DNA of 64,000 bases, from NCBI GenBank assembly GCA_026929865.2, contig CM049409.1:13941952-14005951 (forward strand), given 5' to 3'. The translations under genes were made by a program, and so were the position numbers. The stretch's first letter is position 1, and each line of letters opens with the position of its first letter. Shown one piece after another: positions 36,982-49,968 of this stretch. The notes under the pieces are model-generated. The model ran no database searches and was not told the origin of the DNA. It was given only the letters and a program-made list of their open reading frames with translations. Source of the DNA: Hyperoplus lanceolatus (Eukaryota > Chordata > Actinopteri > Uranoscopiformes > Ammodytidae).

Positions 36982-37916
36982 TTAAAGCGGCTACGAGTAA
37001 CATTTAAATATCTTTTAAACAGCCTCATGTTTCCTCTCATAATCATAAATTACCTTTAACAGCAAACGAGACCATCAGTGCAAAGAAAGACGTTTTTATA
37101 TAGTTTTTATTACTGCATTTGATCTGGTCGTACACCCAGTCCGATTTTCGGTTCACGCGTGCATGCTCTATGGTCACATATCCGTATTGGTCGCAGATTT
37201 CAGTGTGGCGCAGGAACGTGAATTGAGAAGCCTATCCCTCCAGGTGAGGGAAGGGGAGCGGGAGCCTTGTTTGAGACAGTTATTTGTCGTCATAATGACT
37301 GATAACGGGGCTGAACCATCAAAGAAAGAAAAGAAAATGCAATGAAGAAAAGCTAAAAGGGAGAGTGATAGTCGGGCGGGAGGGCGTTGCCAAGCAACGT
37401 ATACACAATTTCACGCAGCGAAACTAGACTGCAGTGTTTACTCCTAAATGAATGAGCGGTAGCCTACTAAAACAAAGTTTACTTTGCCTCACCAGCATCA
37501 TCAGATGACCATTATTCATCTGAAATAGTCATTATTTACAACAACACATTACCTCATCGTGATCCATACTAACTAACTGCCATCTCTCGTTCATTCGCTT
37601 TGTGTGAGGACACGGGGACTCGTTCAGCTCCGTGAGAGGTGACAATGCATCAACTCATTGCAATCAGGTGTGTTTAGCACTTACTGGCATTAGTTGATGC
37701 TGTGTCACCCATAGACTCACGGAGCCAAAAAGAGTCCGGTGCCCTCACACTTTCAACACACGGACACGCCACGCACCATATTGCTTCCTGATTATTTGAC
37801 TCTTGCACTCCCTGGACGAGCTACAAAACAGCTTCACGACAGCTGGCGTCGTAATAATACTACCGCTTTTGTTCAAAGGTGTCGCCAACGTGCCAACTTA
37901 CTCGTAGTATCTTTAA
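36982..37916. mobile_element. 935-bp TTAA-flanked non-autonomous DNA element
   Basis: Both edges are TTAA. The left end is TTAAAGCGGCTACGAGTAAC and the reverse complement of the right end is TTAAAGATACTACGAGTAAG. Just inside, ATCATAAATTACC, AACGAGACCATCAGTG and TTTTTATA on the left, and CAGCTGGCGTCGTAATAATA then CTACCGCTTTTGTTCAAAGG on the right, match in order the body of the 223-bp element at 45192-45414 read on its minus strand. Between these shared ends lie about 700 bp that the short element lacks, including a nested foldback (37602-37750). The element has no transposase-like frame. Flanking TTAA suggests a piggyBac-type target preference. Confidence 0.72.
37602..37750. repeat. Nested 149-bp foldback (imperfect hairpin)
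   Basis: The left arm GTGTGAGGACACGGGGACTC continues to GCTCCGTGAG, GGTGAC and GCATCAACTCATTGC. The reverse complement of the right arm reads GTGTGAGGGCACCGGACTCT, then GCTCCGTGAG, GGGTGAC and GCATCAACTAATGCC in the same order. Arms are about 60-65 bases with a 20-25 base centre. It lies in the part of the 935-bp element that is absent from the related short element, so it is likely a separate insertion. Confidence 0.7.
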
Positions 37917-38226
37917 GGGCTTTGTTGTTTTTGTCTTACATCAAGAATCCTGTGGCCTTTTACATTACGTGGCATGAATCCACCGTCCACCGTTTTTGCA
38001 AAGTCAAAATCTTTGATCTTTTTACCATCCAATGGCATGGCATACACAACCGGATGTGATGTAACTCCTTCATAAAGTTAACAAACTTGGACAAGAAAAT
38101 ACTAATCATCTTAGTTCAACAATATCCAAAATCATATAATACAAAACTCAATCCAGTATAAATGTTTTAAATGGACTACTTAAAAATGGTACACAAAAAG
38201 TAAAATTCTCATAAAAAATAAAATCA
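37917..38226. other. Single-copy AT-rich gap before the SINE
   Basis: No gene. The 106-residue frame at 37739-38059 straddles the edge of the transposable element and is not credible. The last 14 bases are the left target-site duplication of the SINE. Confidence 0.45.
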
Positions 38227-38403
38227 TGGGGGTGCCCTTAGCTCAGTTGGTAGGGCGTCCCCCCCATGGGCCTTGGCAAGCAGCGGACCTGGGTTCGATT
38301 CCAGCCCGCAGTCGTTCTCTGCATGTCGCTCCCCTCTCTGCCCCATTTCATCTCTGTCTCTACACTATCAATAAAAGCATAAAAATGCCAAAAAAATATC
38401 TTA
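38227..38403 (+). mobile_element. tRNA-derived SINE, full length with target duplications
   Basis: The head carries Pol III promoter boxes: A box TAGCTCAGTTGG at 38240-38250 and B box GGTTCGATTCC at 38292-38302. A tRNA-unrelated body follows (CTGCATGTCGCTCCCCTCTC, then ATCAATAAAAGCATAAAAATG) and a short A/T-rich tail. The 14-bp direct repeat AAAAAATAAAATCA lies on both sides (38213-38226 and 38404-38417), marking a clean LINE-assisted insertion. It matches a common percomorph SINE type known to me by sequence. A functional tRNA gene is ruled out by the long insert between the boxes and the fused body. Intact target duplications suggest a fairly young insertion. Confidence 0.85.
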
Positions 38404-38417
38404 AAAAAATAAAATCA

Positions 38418-39203
38418 CCATAGCAACATTATCAAGCCTCTTTAAGTTTGGCAGTCCTGCTTTTCCGTCAAACTGTTTGATTTTGCTGTCATGCACAGCA
38501 GACAACTTATGTTTGCCATCTGCCGGATTGGACAAAGCATCACCCAAACATTTTGCGCGTGGCGTGCTGCATACAGTACCTCTTCATGTTATATACTTAA
38601 ACAGTTTCTGCTCTCTATTTGCACAATGTCCATGTGCATATTGCTTGAGTGGAGTGAATATTATATAAAATACTATTGAGAGACATGTATTGAGGCTATT
38701 TTGGGATATTCTTTTCTACATCCAACACGTACACCAATGTGACCTTTAGGCCTTTCGAATATGTGTAACATCACATCACTTGTCTTCCATTGAGAAAGGG
38801 AAAAAAACAAGTGAAAACATAATACAAAATGGAGCAAATCAGTTTACGCCAACAACAGCATAGAAAGCCTCGCTATATTATTGTTAGTCATGCTCTAGCA
38901 ATAATATTTCATCACATTATCTTAAATCTATCCTTTCACTCATTATACTCAGGCTCGCTTGCCCCTCAGTGCCCCTGTGACAGTGTGGGCCTTTGACACG
39001 TGCGGAGGAAGGACACACTATCAGTTTTTCTAATTACTTATTGGTCATGATCAATTAGCAACATTTTAAAGTAATACGGTAACCTTGTATAAATACACTG
39101 GTGGAGTTCACCAGCCATCATGGTTGACAATTAAATTGTTCTGTCACTGCTGGGCCCTTCATTAATCTCAACTTGTCATTTTTGTTTATGCTGGTTATAA
39201 CGG

Positions 39204-39206
<3 letters not shown>
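38418..39206. other. Single-copy sequence, nothing recognised
   Basis: AT-rich, no exon or repeat recognised. Confidence 0.4.
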
Positions 39207-39290
<84 letters not shown>

Positions 39291-39294
39291 TGTG
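39207..39294. repeat. (TG)n microsatellite, about 88 bp
   Basis: Near-perfect array ending with TGTGTCTGTGCAGTGG. Confidence 0.95.
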
Positions 39295-40261
39295 CAGTGG
39301 AGGGGAGGTCAGATCAGAGCTGTGATGTGATGTGATTTGAGGGAAGTTGGAAATTGTGTGTATATATGTGTCATACGCACATGTGTGTTTATTTGCGTGA
39401 CTCTATATGTGTACATGTGCAGGAAGTGTATATTTTCTGTGTGTGCGCATGGACGTGTGGTATGTGGAAATCTTTTTAATCGCAACTGTCACATTGAAGC
39501 CAGTTGGCACCCTGAAGTGATTACCTCATGTGTCCTTGAGTATTTTCTAAATTGTTCGGAGATGTTTAGAGCCTCTCCTAATGACTTTCATAATCGTGTG
39601 GTAACGTGGCCATTTACACCATGTGAGAAAATTCCTACTCACTTAAACGTGCCTTTACATCGATTGGCTTGGACAGAAAAGCGATCCTATGTTGCATTTA
39701 GTTTCAAATCTGTAATCCATTCGCCGTTTCCCCTAAGATTTTCCTAAGTATATAATTCCCTCAGTATACACATTTTAAGAGTTTAGTTGGCCCATACAAA
39801 TATATTTAGTTTTGATTGTTGGTAATTTTATTGGCGTTTTGGTTAATGGAGCACCTATGGGATCTCTTACTGAGTGATGTAGGCACCGCGAATGAGACGC
39901 TCACATACACACATGCTGGTGGGAAACAATAGTTAGAACCACATAGGCTACACACAAACACACTCTTTTGCTGCCAACCTTTCACCCTCTTCGGTGTCTT
40001 CTGACCCTCCCTGTGTGACACAGGAGGGTGGGTTAGCATTGATCACATAGCCAGACCCCCTTCCCCCCTCTCCCCCTCATTGTTTCTGGGTGAATGTATC
40101 TGACTGGAGACGAACAAAGGAGTGTGTTGGCGCCTGCGGACGCAGTCTCGCCCTGGTTTGTATTTACATATGAATGTCAACACCTATTTTGTAGCTTGTC
40201 TCTGACATATAAAGCTTTCAGTGATGATATGATGAGTGTGTACATTATACATTATGCGTGT

Positions 40262-40265
<4 letters not shown>
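39295..40265. other. Single-copy sequence; possible conserved part 39460-39620
   Basis: The 136-residue frame from 39337 begins in degenerate TG-type sequence and is not convincing. The segment with TTTTTAATCGCAACTGTCAC and CTCCTAATGACTTTCATAAT has a conserved-element look. Untested. Confidence 0.3.
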
Positions 40266-40310
<45 letters not shown>

Positions 40311-40335
40311 GTGTGTGTGTGTGTGTGTGCGCGCG
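40266..40335. repeat. (TG)n with GCGCGC edge
   Basis: TG array with one TT interruption, ending TGTGCGCGCGAGC. The alternating purine-pyrimidine run extended by CG steps favours Z-DNA. Confidence 0.93.
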
Positions 40336-41150
<815 letters not shown>

Positions 41151-41325
41151 TAAGCCATAATTAGCAGAGCGTCCATGCTTGAGTGGTTGTGTGTTGAGCA
41201 GTGGAGTGGACAGTAAAGAGGGAGGAGGGTCATGCTAATGCGGCAGACTCGTTACAACTGTGGATGACTGGCATGTGGACCCAGAGGATGGAGACACTAC
41301 TCGCTAATTAAGAATCCCTGAAATT

Positions 41326-41327
<2 letters not shown>

Positions 41328-41393
<66 letters not shown>
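41328..41393. repeat. (GT)33 microsatellite
   Basis: Perfect array. With 41054-41149 it forms an opposed AC/GT pair around 178 bp of single-copy sequence (GTCATGCTAATGCGGCAG; CGCTAATTAAG). Confidence 0.95.
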
Positions 41394-41396
<3 letters not shown>

Positions 41397-41962
41397 TACA
41401 AGATACATAATAAATTCCAATTCCTATTGGCAGTTGGTTTCATCATTATTTTATTTCATGATAGTATCAAACCTGTTTGATACCATCAGGGTATCTAAAG
41501 CAAGGTTTGGTCTTGATGTACCGATTCTGTAAACTCCTCTGGTGCAGCCTGAGTTCCTGGCCTATAACTTTTACCATGACCTTTAACAAATTCAGGGAAA
41601 AAAATTACTTATTACTTTGAACAAAGAGAAGAAGCATGAATGTATTTCATTCAGACTGTATCTCAGTAAATAGAACAAGTTATTGAAGTAAAAAGAAAAA
41701 TATTAATTGTTTAAGAATAATTCTAATGGTAAAAAAATAATGAGAGTCCCTGAGTAGAAAATACATTTTTCTGGGGGCTGCGATGCATTTTGGTGTAGCT
41801 TTGAGGCCCCAAGTCGAGTACTATTCGATCATCTTTTGTAATTAAACTTCAAAGTGATGAATGTTAGAGTCCTCTTCCAGTCTATGACTGACTGACAGCA
41901 AAAGCCAATGAATGAAATTACTGTTGATGTTTGAATAATGGCTGCAATTAAACTCCATTGTA
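41394..41962. other. Single-copy sequence, nothing recognised
   Basis: AT-rich; no gene or repeat. Confidence 0.4.
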
Positions 41963-42037
41963 AGTCAAGTCAGCTTAATATGTATAGTCCAATATCACAA
42001 ACTACAATGTATCCTCAGGGGGCTTTGAACTGTAGGC
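41963..42037 (+). mobile_element. Fragment of a common percomorph interspersed repeat
   Basis: The word order GTCAAGTCAGCTTAATATGT, ATAGTCCAATATCACAAACT and CCTCAGGGGGCTTTGAACTG matches from memory the TATAGCCCAATATCACAAAT...GCCTCAGGGGGCTTTACA core of a dispersed repeat seen across percomorph genomes. Only about 75 bp remain and the class cannot be told from this piece. An (AATC)4 run lies just beyond at 42057-42073. Confidence 0.5.
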
Positions 42038-42639
42038 TGTTGTACTATTGCTGCTCAATCAATCAATCAATCAAGCTGCTGGAAGAATCTTACCGTTATA
42101 TCAAATGTGACACTTGGCAAGTCATCCACGGGAACACAGGAAAACCCCCTCCATCAAAATGGACAAATACATTGCCAAAGTTTAATAGTAACAGTCTTCT
42201 AAGTTTCTGAGACTGAAAATCTAATAAAAAAATACATACAGCACTCATGATACAAGCAATCACCGATCACAAAAACATCCTATAAACCTTAAATAGATTT
42301 TTATATTCTGTGACATTATTTATATCACCCATAAAATAAGGTGGACACGCTTTTTGTATGTGTCTTTGTGTGTTTGTATATGTCATTTTCCTATCCCATG
42401 TGCTCACACTGATCCCCATTGCGGGTCGCAGGCTGGTAATTGGAGGGAGATAGCTGTGATTAAAATTCATATTTTACACCCTGGTCACATCTGCATGGCC
42501 ACAGGACCAAGGCCTGCAGGGCTGGATGTGCCTGGGACCGGGCTGTTTTATGAAGGGTGGGATGGGTGAACACTACTCACACATCAGTGCATGTACGAAC
42601 ACCCGTAGACACATATGCATTTACAAAACTGCTCAGTGA
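42038..42639. other. Single-copy sequence, no gene seen
   Basis: No exon recognised. The part 42395-42560 (CACACTGATCCCCATTGCGG, then GGCCTGCAGGGCTGGATGTG) is less AT-rich. Confidence 0.35.
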
Positions 42640-42646
42640 ACACACA

Positions 42647-42744
<98 letters not shown>
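42640..42744. repeat. (CA)n microsatellite, about 105 bp
   Basis: One TA interruption near 42653, otherwise perfect. The 164-residue frame across it is an artefact. Confidence 0.95.
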
Positions 42745-42745
<1 letters not shown>

Positions 42746-44305
42746 CCACCCTGTGCCTCTCTCCTCTCCTTTGTTCCAGCTGAGTTAGACCAGGCCCGCG
42801 CCATTTCACCTCAGGGTGCCTGCTGGGGTCAGAGATCATGTGTAATGGCCCAGTGCATCTCCCAGCACAGTAAGCCTACTCCAGGAGCTGACACACTCCG
42901 CTACTCCCTTCCCCACCTACCAGCCCCTTTTATCAAAGCCAATGCAAAGACAAGGAGCGTGTGTGTCAGTGAGTGTAAAACCAGTCAAAGATCACATTCA
43001 CAGTTTCAAATTGCTGGACCACGGTGTGAGACACGGTGTGCACACTACTGAAGCTCCACTGTGATCACAGACCATGGCCGATATTCAGTTAGTCTGCTTA
43101 GATTATCTAAAGTTCCTCTCAAGTGATTTAAGTGTATCTGTCACACTTAAATTGTAAGGTATAAAGCATTTACTATGAAAATCTAATTTGTTACACAAAT
43201 GCATGCCGTAATCAGTCAAGATGTTTAAAAAGAAAGTGTTCCTCTTTCTCTAGATTTTGTGTATCTACAGTATACAGTACCTACAACTGCTGTATCTTAA
43301 AACTAATTTGTTTTCGAGACCAAATTAGTATTAAAAAGCCATAATTAACTTTCACCTTAAACAGGAGCATTATTATTGAGGGGGAAATCAATAGCACTGT
43401 AGTGCTAACCTTTTTCCTTGGGGAAGTAACATGCTAATGTATTTAGAGAACTTTACTTTATAATAAATAATTTTAAAAAAGACTGGTTGGCTTCTTGTAC
43501 CATACAACTAGTGCATGGCCTCTGATAATGTGATTGTAATTAGTGTAACAAACTTTTTGGTTTAGGTCATGATTTATATACAAGACCTTAATCCCAGCAC
43601 TTCGAATGCAGTCCCTTAGGTTGGTGTATCTCAACAAAGTTGAAGATGTGTTTGTAAAAAAAATACCAGATTTTCTTTATCTCTTTATGTTCTAAGTCTC
43701 AGTGCCTCAAACTACTCATGAAATCAGGTTTGTTAATCTTATTCAACAGGATACATGTGATTGACCAAGCTTTACACACATGAGTACCATGAGTCTTATC
43801 ATCACATTTGCACGTTATAACGGTTGTTGAGGCATTTCACACTGATATCTCTAGCCACAAGACTCATGATGATAGAGCAGGTTGCAGTTGTAGTCATGTT
43901 TAAAGCGAGACACAATCGCTGGCTTGTTTGTCCACTGCAATATCTGCCTTTCTGCAGCATTGTAAAGGTGTATGCTGTATAGTTTGATGTAATACTTGCA
44001 TTTGCTCACTGATTTCTTAGTGTGTTTGTGTTTACACTGCGGTTGATGGTGGCAGTTAAAGAGTATTGTAAACGATCTGTGTTAAGATAGACAGGGAATG
44101 ACTTATGACCTCTGTATGATTATGAGTTATGGTTTGATACAACATGTATTTAGCTTTCTCTTTAGTTTGACAAAAGGTCATGTCAGTATTATTTAAAATG
44201 TTTGGCACTTCTATAAATGGATCACTGCGGTTGAAATGTGGGGACATTACAAGCCACATTTTTGTGGTTCATTTGAAATGTGCCTTTTAATTTCTGCTGT
44301 ATCCT
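42745..44305. other. Single-copy sequence, no gene seen
   Basis: 42745-43080 is GC-richer and could be a conserved element. The rest is AT-rich with nothing recognised. Confidence 0.35.
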
Positions 44306-44612
44306 GGGGCGGCAGTGGCAAAGTGGGTAGGGAGTTTGCCTCTGGTGTGCAGGGTCGGAGGTTTGATCCCCCGTCTCCCCGCCACATGTCGAAGTGTCCT
44401 TGGGCAAGACACTGAACCCCGAATTACTCTCTTAGTTACCCTAGTGCTAAGCCTACCCTGCGTGGTAGCTGCTGCTATCGGTGTATGAATGTGTGTGTGA
44501 CTGGGTGAATGTGTACAAAAAAACAATGTAAAAGCGCTTTGAGTCTGTAATAAACGGAGATATAGCACTATACAAGTCAATTTACCATTTTACCATTTTA
44601 CCATTTACATTG
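44306..44612 (+). mobile_element. V-SINE-type tRNA-derived SINE
   Basis: A degenerate A box (TGGCAAAGTGGGTAGGG, 44316-44332) and B box (GGTTTGATCCC, 44360-44370) form the tRNA head. The central GTGTCCTTGGGCAAGACACT followed by GAACCCC (44394-44420) is the conserved core that defines the vertebrate V-SINE superfamily. The 3' part (AAAGCGCTTTGAGT; ATATAGCACTATACAAG) is the LINE-related tail and ends in four copies of TTTACCA-type units. No clear target duplication was found. It appears complete from head to tail and moderately diverged. Confidence 0.85.
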
Positions 44613-45191
44613 CTGAGCCATCCAATTTGAATTAAAAACCATGTCTTAAGGACCAAAAACTTTGTTTTATTATAAAATAATCCAGCAAAGACACGTATGA
44701 CCACACACACTCAGTCAGGTTTCTCTCTTATATAATAACTTAATTGGACTCTCTCTCTCCATCTCATTCCAAACTCAGGAAATTCAGTTCAGTTACTCTG
44801 GGTGTTTCGGTTATCTTCTCGTTGCCAATAAGTTCAGTGTGTATTTTGGGTGAGACTGACGTGCTGGGTTAATTTTATTTTATGTATTGTTATTCATATT
44901 TTTTTTTTAGCTTTTACAGACACAGTTTGTGGTAATTATGGCATGATAAAGCTGAACATTATTATTTGAAGCTGTGTTTACTACTATAAACTACTGTGGG
45001 CTTCTTAGTTTTTTTTATTCCAAAAGTGCAAACATTTATATTATGTAAAACTTTGAATAAACATTTTCTATTACAAAAATCCAGGTGAAAGTCAGATGTT
45101 ATTTACCACAGACAACTTACATGATAATCATAATCAGCTTATTGAAATATTCTCTAAATCATTTTGTTTACTGTCTTTTACTGGCAGCACG
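44613..45191. other. AT-rich single-copy gap between elements
   Basis: No gene or repeat recognised. Confidence 0.4.
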
Positions 45192-45414
45192 TTAAAGGTG
45201 CTCTGAGGAACTTTCTGTTTTTGTTAACTCTAGAGTCCCCTTTGGACAAAACCGGTAGTGTTTTTACTATGCCAGCTGTAGTTCCTGTTCCTATAAAAAT
45301 AGCATTATTTTCACTGATGGTCTCGTTTACACGTCATTTATGATCATCGAAGAACAAATTAGACGTTTTCTGAAATATTAGGGTAAAAATAAAAGTTCCT
45401 CGTAGCACCTTTAA
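45192..45414. mobile_element. 223-bp TTAA-flanked MITE, short relative of 36982-37916
   Basis: Left end TTAAAGGTGCTCTGAGGAAC; reverse complement of right end TTAAAGGTGCTACGAGGAAC, so 18 of the first 20 bases match. TTAA lies at both edges. The interior, read on the minus strand, gives GATCATAAATGACG, AACGAGACCATCAGTG and CTACCGGTTTTGTCCAAAGG, matching the 935-bp element in order. It has no coding capacity. Its ends are better preserved than those of the long relative. Confidence 0.82.
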
Positions 45415-45489
45415 GCTATTCTCAGTACAAGAGGACTTTCACTCTACAATTTGACTGTAAATGATTTTTACAGCTGGTCTTCCAATGTC

Positions 45490-45565
45490 GACTGTGATAG
45501 GCTCCAGCTACCAGCAACCCTACAAAGGATAATCGGGTAGAAATAATAAGTGGATGGATAGATGG
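45490..45565 (+). mobile_element. LINE/SINE 3' end with (GGAT)n tail
   Basis: GACTGTGATAGGCTCCAGC, then CAACCCTACAAAGGATAATC, then TGGATGGATAGATGG matches a very common fish repeat 3' end whose tail is (ATGG)n. The tail type fits RTE-clade LINEs such as the Expander group, or a SINE using that tail. Only the last 76 bp are present, as expected of a 5'-truncated insertion. Confidence 0.6.
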
Positions 45566-46203
45566 TTTTAACAGATTCCTCCTGTAGCAAGACATGCAAC
45601 AACTTCTGTGTGCATGGCAGCCAGTATAACATTCCAGTTAAAATCTTCTTTTTGACTGCCCGCCTGGTTTCACCTATTGTAGAGTTATTTGACATAACTT
45701 TTTTAATTGAAAACAAATAGCTTTATAATCCTTGGAAATGTTTGTAGCAGTGTAAGTTGTGGTTATGGTTTAAATTTGTATTATCTTTCACTCGCTGGAG
45801 AGATTAAATGTCCCACTCTGGTCCACAGGAATTTGTGACTTGTAAAGAACAATGCACTCAGCAGATGTTCTATGTTGAGCATGAAAACATCCAAATTTAA
45901 AGATGGTTCAAATCAACAACAAGTATTGGGTTTGCTTGCTGCTCAGTTGAATCATAAAGTTATTAAGTTAGTGACATTAACAGTGTTTTTCCTTTAGTGT
46001 GTTGTGTAGGCATTTACCTTACTGTAGAAAACAGGGACCAGAGCTTGTACAGAGGTCACTTCACTCAGTTTTGAACAAAGACTATATTGATCAATCCCTG
46101 GTGTCATGAAAGAATATCAAAATCTTTCTCCCATGAAAAACTGAAGCATTTTCGCATGACATGTTTTGATTATTCGGGCGCCATTATGGTGGAACATTTC
46201 AAG
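45566..46203. other. Single-copy gap, no gene seen
   Basis: Nothing recognised. The last eight bases (46196-46203) are the left direct repeat of the tiny LINE insertion. Confidence 0.4.
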
Positions 46204-46269
46204 CGACTTTGAGTTCAAGCAAATTTGAGTTTTTGAAAAGCGCTATATAAGTTAAATATTATTATTATT
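46204..46269 (+). mobile_element. Tiny 5'-truncated LINE insertion with target duplication
   Basis: The 66-bp segment ends TTTTGAAAAGCGCTATATAA, then GTTAAATATT and an (ATT)n tail, the 3' signature of L2-type LINEs and of SINEs that share their tail. The direct repeat ATTTCAAG flanks it on both sides (46196-46203 and 46270-46277), so the insertion was extremely 5'-truncated at integration. Confidence 0.68.
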
Positions 46270-46369
46270 ATTTCAAGGGTACTACATTTCCCAAAATCCC
46301 GAACCCAGTTTGTTCAATAGTGGAAGGCAGTGGATGGACATGCAGGCCAACGGCCTGTGTAGGCCTTAA

Positions 46370-46370
<1 letters not shown>

Positions 46371-46463
<93 letters not shown>

Positions 46464-46505
46464 ATGCGTGCGTGCGCGCGTGCTTGTGTGGTAGCTAGCT
46501 AGCTA
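46371..46505. repeat. (TG)46 array with CG-rich and TAGC tails
   Basis: A perfect TG array to about 46462 is followed by CATGCGTGCGTGCGCGCGTG, then after a short gap (TAGC)4 at 46491-46505. The TG-to-GC alternating stretch is a strong Z-DNA candidate. Confidence 0.93.
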
Positions 46506-48698
46506 AGTGATGCAGTGATGTCATAGTCCTTGTGTTTTAACATGGGAACCTGATAGCTCTGAACAATATAAGTCGAGCAATTTTTGGCTCAAGCACACTT
46601 GACATAACAGAGAGATAAGTGTAGCCTGTGTGTCCACGGACCCTCCAGAGATCTGGAGGATCAAAACCCATAGGATTTCAGACACTTTGATGACGCGTTA
46701 ATGCCTGTGAAAACATTTACCGCCTCAGAGATCACAGATGAAATGATGTTCATGAAATGCAGTTCAAGTTAACTGCCCCCTGATATCAGGATATGATGTA
46801 AAGTTTAGACTTGTTTTTCGAGATGTTTGGTCTAAGCTGTTGCTAGGGTGTTGAATATAATCACATTCATATTGAATTCCAATTTCACACCTTTAATCCA
46901 GAGAGTCGGCATTAAAACATGACATAATGAATGATATTACTTTGTGTAATTTACTAATGGGAACCCCAACGTGCAGTGACTAACTCTGGTGAGGTCAAGT
47001 AGAACTTAGTCATCACCATGAAAGACTGGATGGCTGGGGTCTTTAGCTGATTTTCTGGACAGGAGTTGACATAAATGTAACAGTCAGAGTAGATTATACT
47101 GACCGTGCTTTAGCCGTGCAGATTTCTTTCACTTTTTTAACAGAAATGTACTCGATAGCGCTACGGTATTTTTCAGCAGTTCACACCAGTCAGTCGACGT
47201 TCTGTTGAAACAACATTTGAGATGACAGTGACTTGCTAACTCGCTAGTTATGTATTATGTAAATAATAAAGCAAGATTAGCATGCATAGGTGGATCTTTT
47301 CAGTTATTTACCCTAGCTACATGCATGACTTTCGATATCTTTTCTCAACGTAACATCCATATACTTCTGATTGAGTAGAAATTGAAAATTGTATTTTTTA
47401 ACACATTTGATATTGTTACCAACATTGTTATCTACGTAAGATCATTAAAACCTATGTTAGCTGTTTCTTTCCAACATCTTTGTGGAGAGAGATCAATGAA
47501 AGGATTTAAGAAACAATGGTTCTGAACAATGTGTGGGACCTGCCGCTGATTGTTCTGAATTATGTTCTGCGTCTATTCAATACACCTTTTTTTATGATTA
47601 GGACAAAGCATTTTTAAATTCTTCATGTTTTTACATTTTGCCCTTGAGAGACATGCATAAAAAAGGCTGTGTCTTTCACAAGAAGGGATAAAAAATTGTT
47701 TTTAAGAGGCAAGTTGCCTTGAAGCAATGCAGGAATACTTTCTGGATCGTAAAACATCTCTGTAAAGTGTGAGAATGAGAGATGCAACATTTTAAAGCTA
47801 TATTTAAAACTTAACAGTTTTTCTTTATATTGCTTGACACCTGGAGTTAATGGCAAGCTTTGGCAGGTAACCTTTACTTCAGGACTTTCCATAAACTAGT
47901 CATCAATTTTTAGCCACTGTGTGTTTGATCATCAAGATGCAGCCAATGGGTTTATTTTTTATCTTTTGTGAAAATGTCCAGTAAATGTATTTGATCTATG
48001 TTTTCCACCATATCCACTGCACATTAATGTAATGACTATAGCATAATAAGGGTACATGCAGAAACACAACAGTCCAATACACTGAGTGTATGATCATGAT
48101 CTTTGACTTATCTGTTATATTGGTCTGTGTTGTGATTATGTAGCTTAGAATAAAGATACTGTATACTGAAGACCATGCACTCTAGCCCAGATTTTTCTTA
48201 AATGTTTTAATTTCTATAAATATTAAAAAGGCTTGACAAGTTCAAAACACCAGCATAAGCACCAGTGACGGTACAAATATATGATGTAATATCAACAGAA
48301 CTTATCATTAACAGAGGCAGGAAATAATGGTGGTAGAGGCCATAGTTGTTGTTGTTATAGCAAAAGTAGTAGTGATGATATTGTGCTTCTTAGAGTAATT
48401 ATTGTAATAGTATAGCAAAATGTCCATCAGTCCTATCACTGGGTGTGTTAGCAGTCAATTATTGAGCTTGGGATCAGCATATATTACCCAATAATCACAA
48501 ACCAATGTCTATTCACCAGCTTCTCTGACATTTTCGACAGCATTTTAATGTCTTGGAGAAGCCGAAAGTGCAGGAAAAGCCGGCAAAAGGAACTTGAAAA
48601 GAGATCTGGTTGTCACTTTTGAAATATATTATTTTGCTTTTATTTGAATAACATTGGATTAAATTTAAATGAACTGTATCTTGAAGGTCCAATTTATA
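46506..48698. other. Single-copy sequence, no gene seen
   Basis: AT-rich with no recognised exon or mobile element. An 89-residue minus-strand frame at 47623-47892 has no motif. Confidence 0.4.
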
Positions 48699-48702
48699 GT
48701 GT

Positions 48703-48772
<70 letters not shown>
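48699..48772. repeat. (GT)n microsatellite, about 74 bp
   Basis: GT array with one TA interruption, followed by GTTGTTTGTGTG. A short complementary CA array lies at 49022. Confidence 0.95.
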
Positions 48773-48773
<1 letters not shown>

Positions 48774-49019
48774 GTTTGTGTGTTCTAGTACAGTGTTGTG
48801 TTAAAATGATCTTTATTGCTGTGTGTGCTGCGATTACTTATTCCAGCAGGCGTATCGTGTCTGTCTCATGTTATCTGTCCATGCAGGAGTTCAGGCTGTT
48901 CACTCTGATTTATGGCTCTGGGGTCTAACTATGTATATTTACAGTCTCATGACCTGGGAATGACACTCACTTGGCCCAACTAGGAGGGGAGAGAGGGCCA
49001 GGAAAGGTCACTGACTGTA

Positions 49020-49021
<2 letters not shown>

Positions 49022-49056
<35 letters not shown>
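49022..49056. repeat. (CA)17 microsatellite
   Basis: Perfect array followed by TACACATACAGTATATATAC. Confidence 0.94.
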
Positions 49057-49857
<801 letters not shown>

Positions 49858-49919
49858 ATTTACATGTCCTTGTGAAACTCCACCAGAATATATAAATATA
49901 ACACACTCTCATCTGTGGT

Positions 49920-49923
<4 letters not shown>

Positions 49924-49964
<41 letters not shown>
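49924..49964. repeat. (TC)20 microsatellite
   Basis: Perfect homopyrimidine array 66 bp after the GT array. Mirror symmetry makes triplex (H-DNA) formation possible. Confidence 0.95.

Positions 49965-49968
<4 letters not shown>

Noticed and set aside
38227-38310. tRNA gene
   Set aside because: The A and B boxes are present, but the cloverleaf is disrupted and fused to a SINE body with tail and target duplications.
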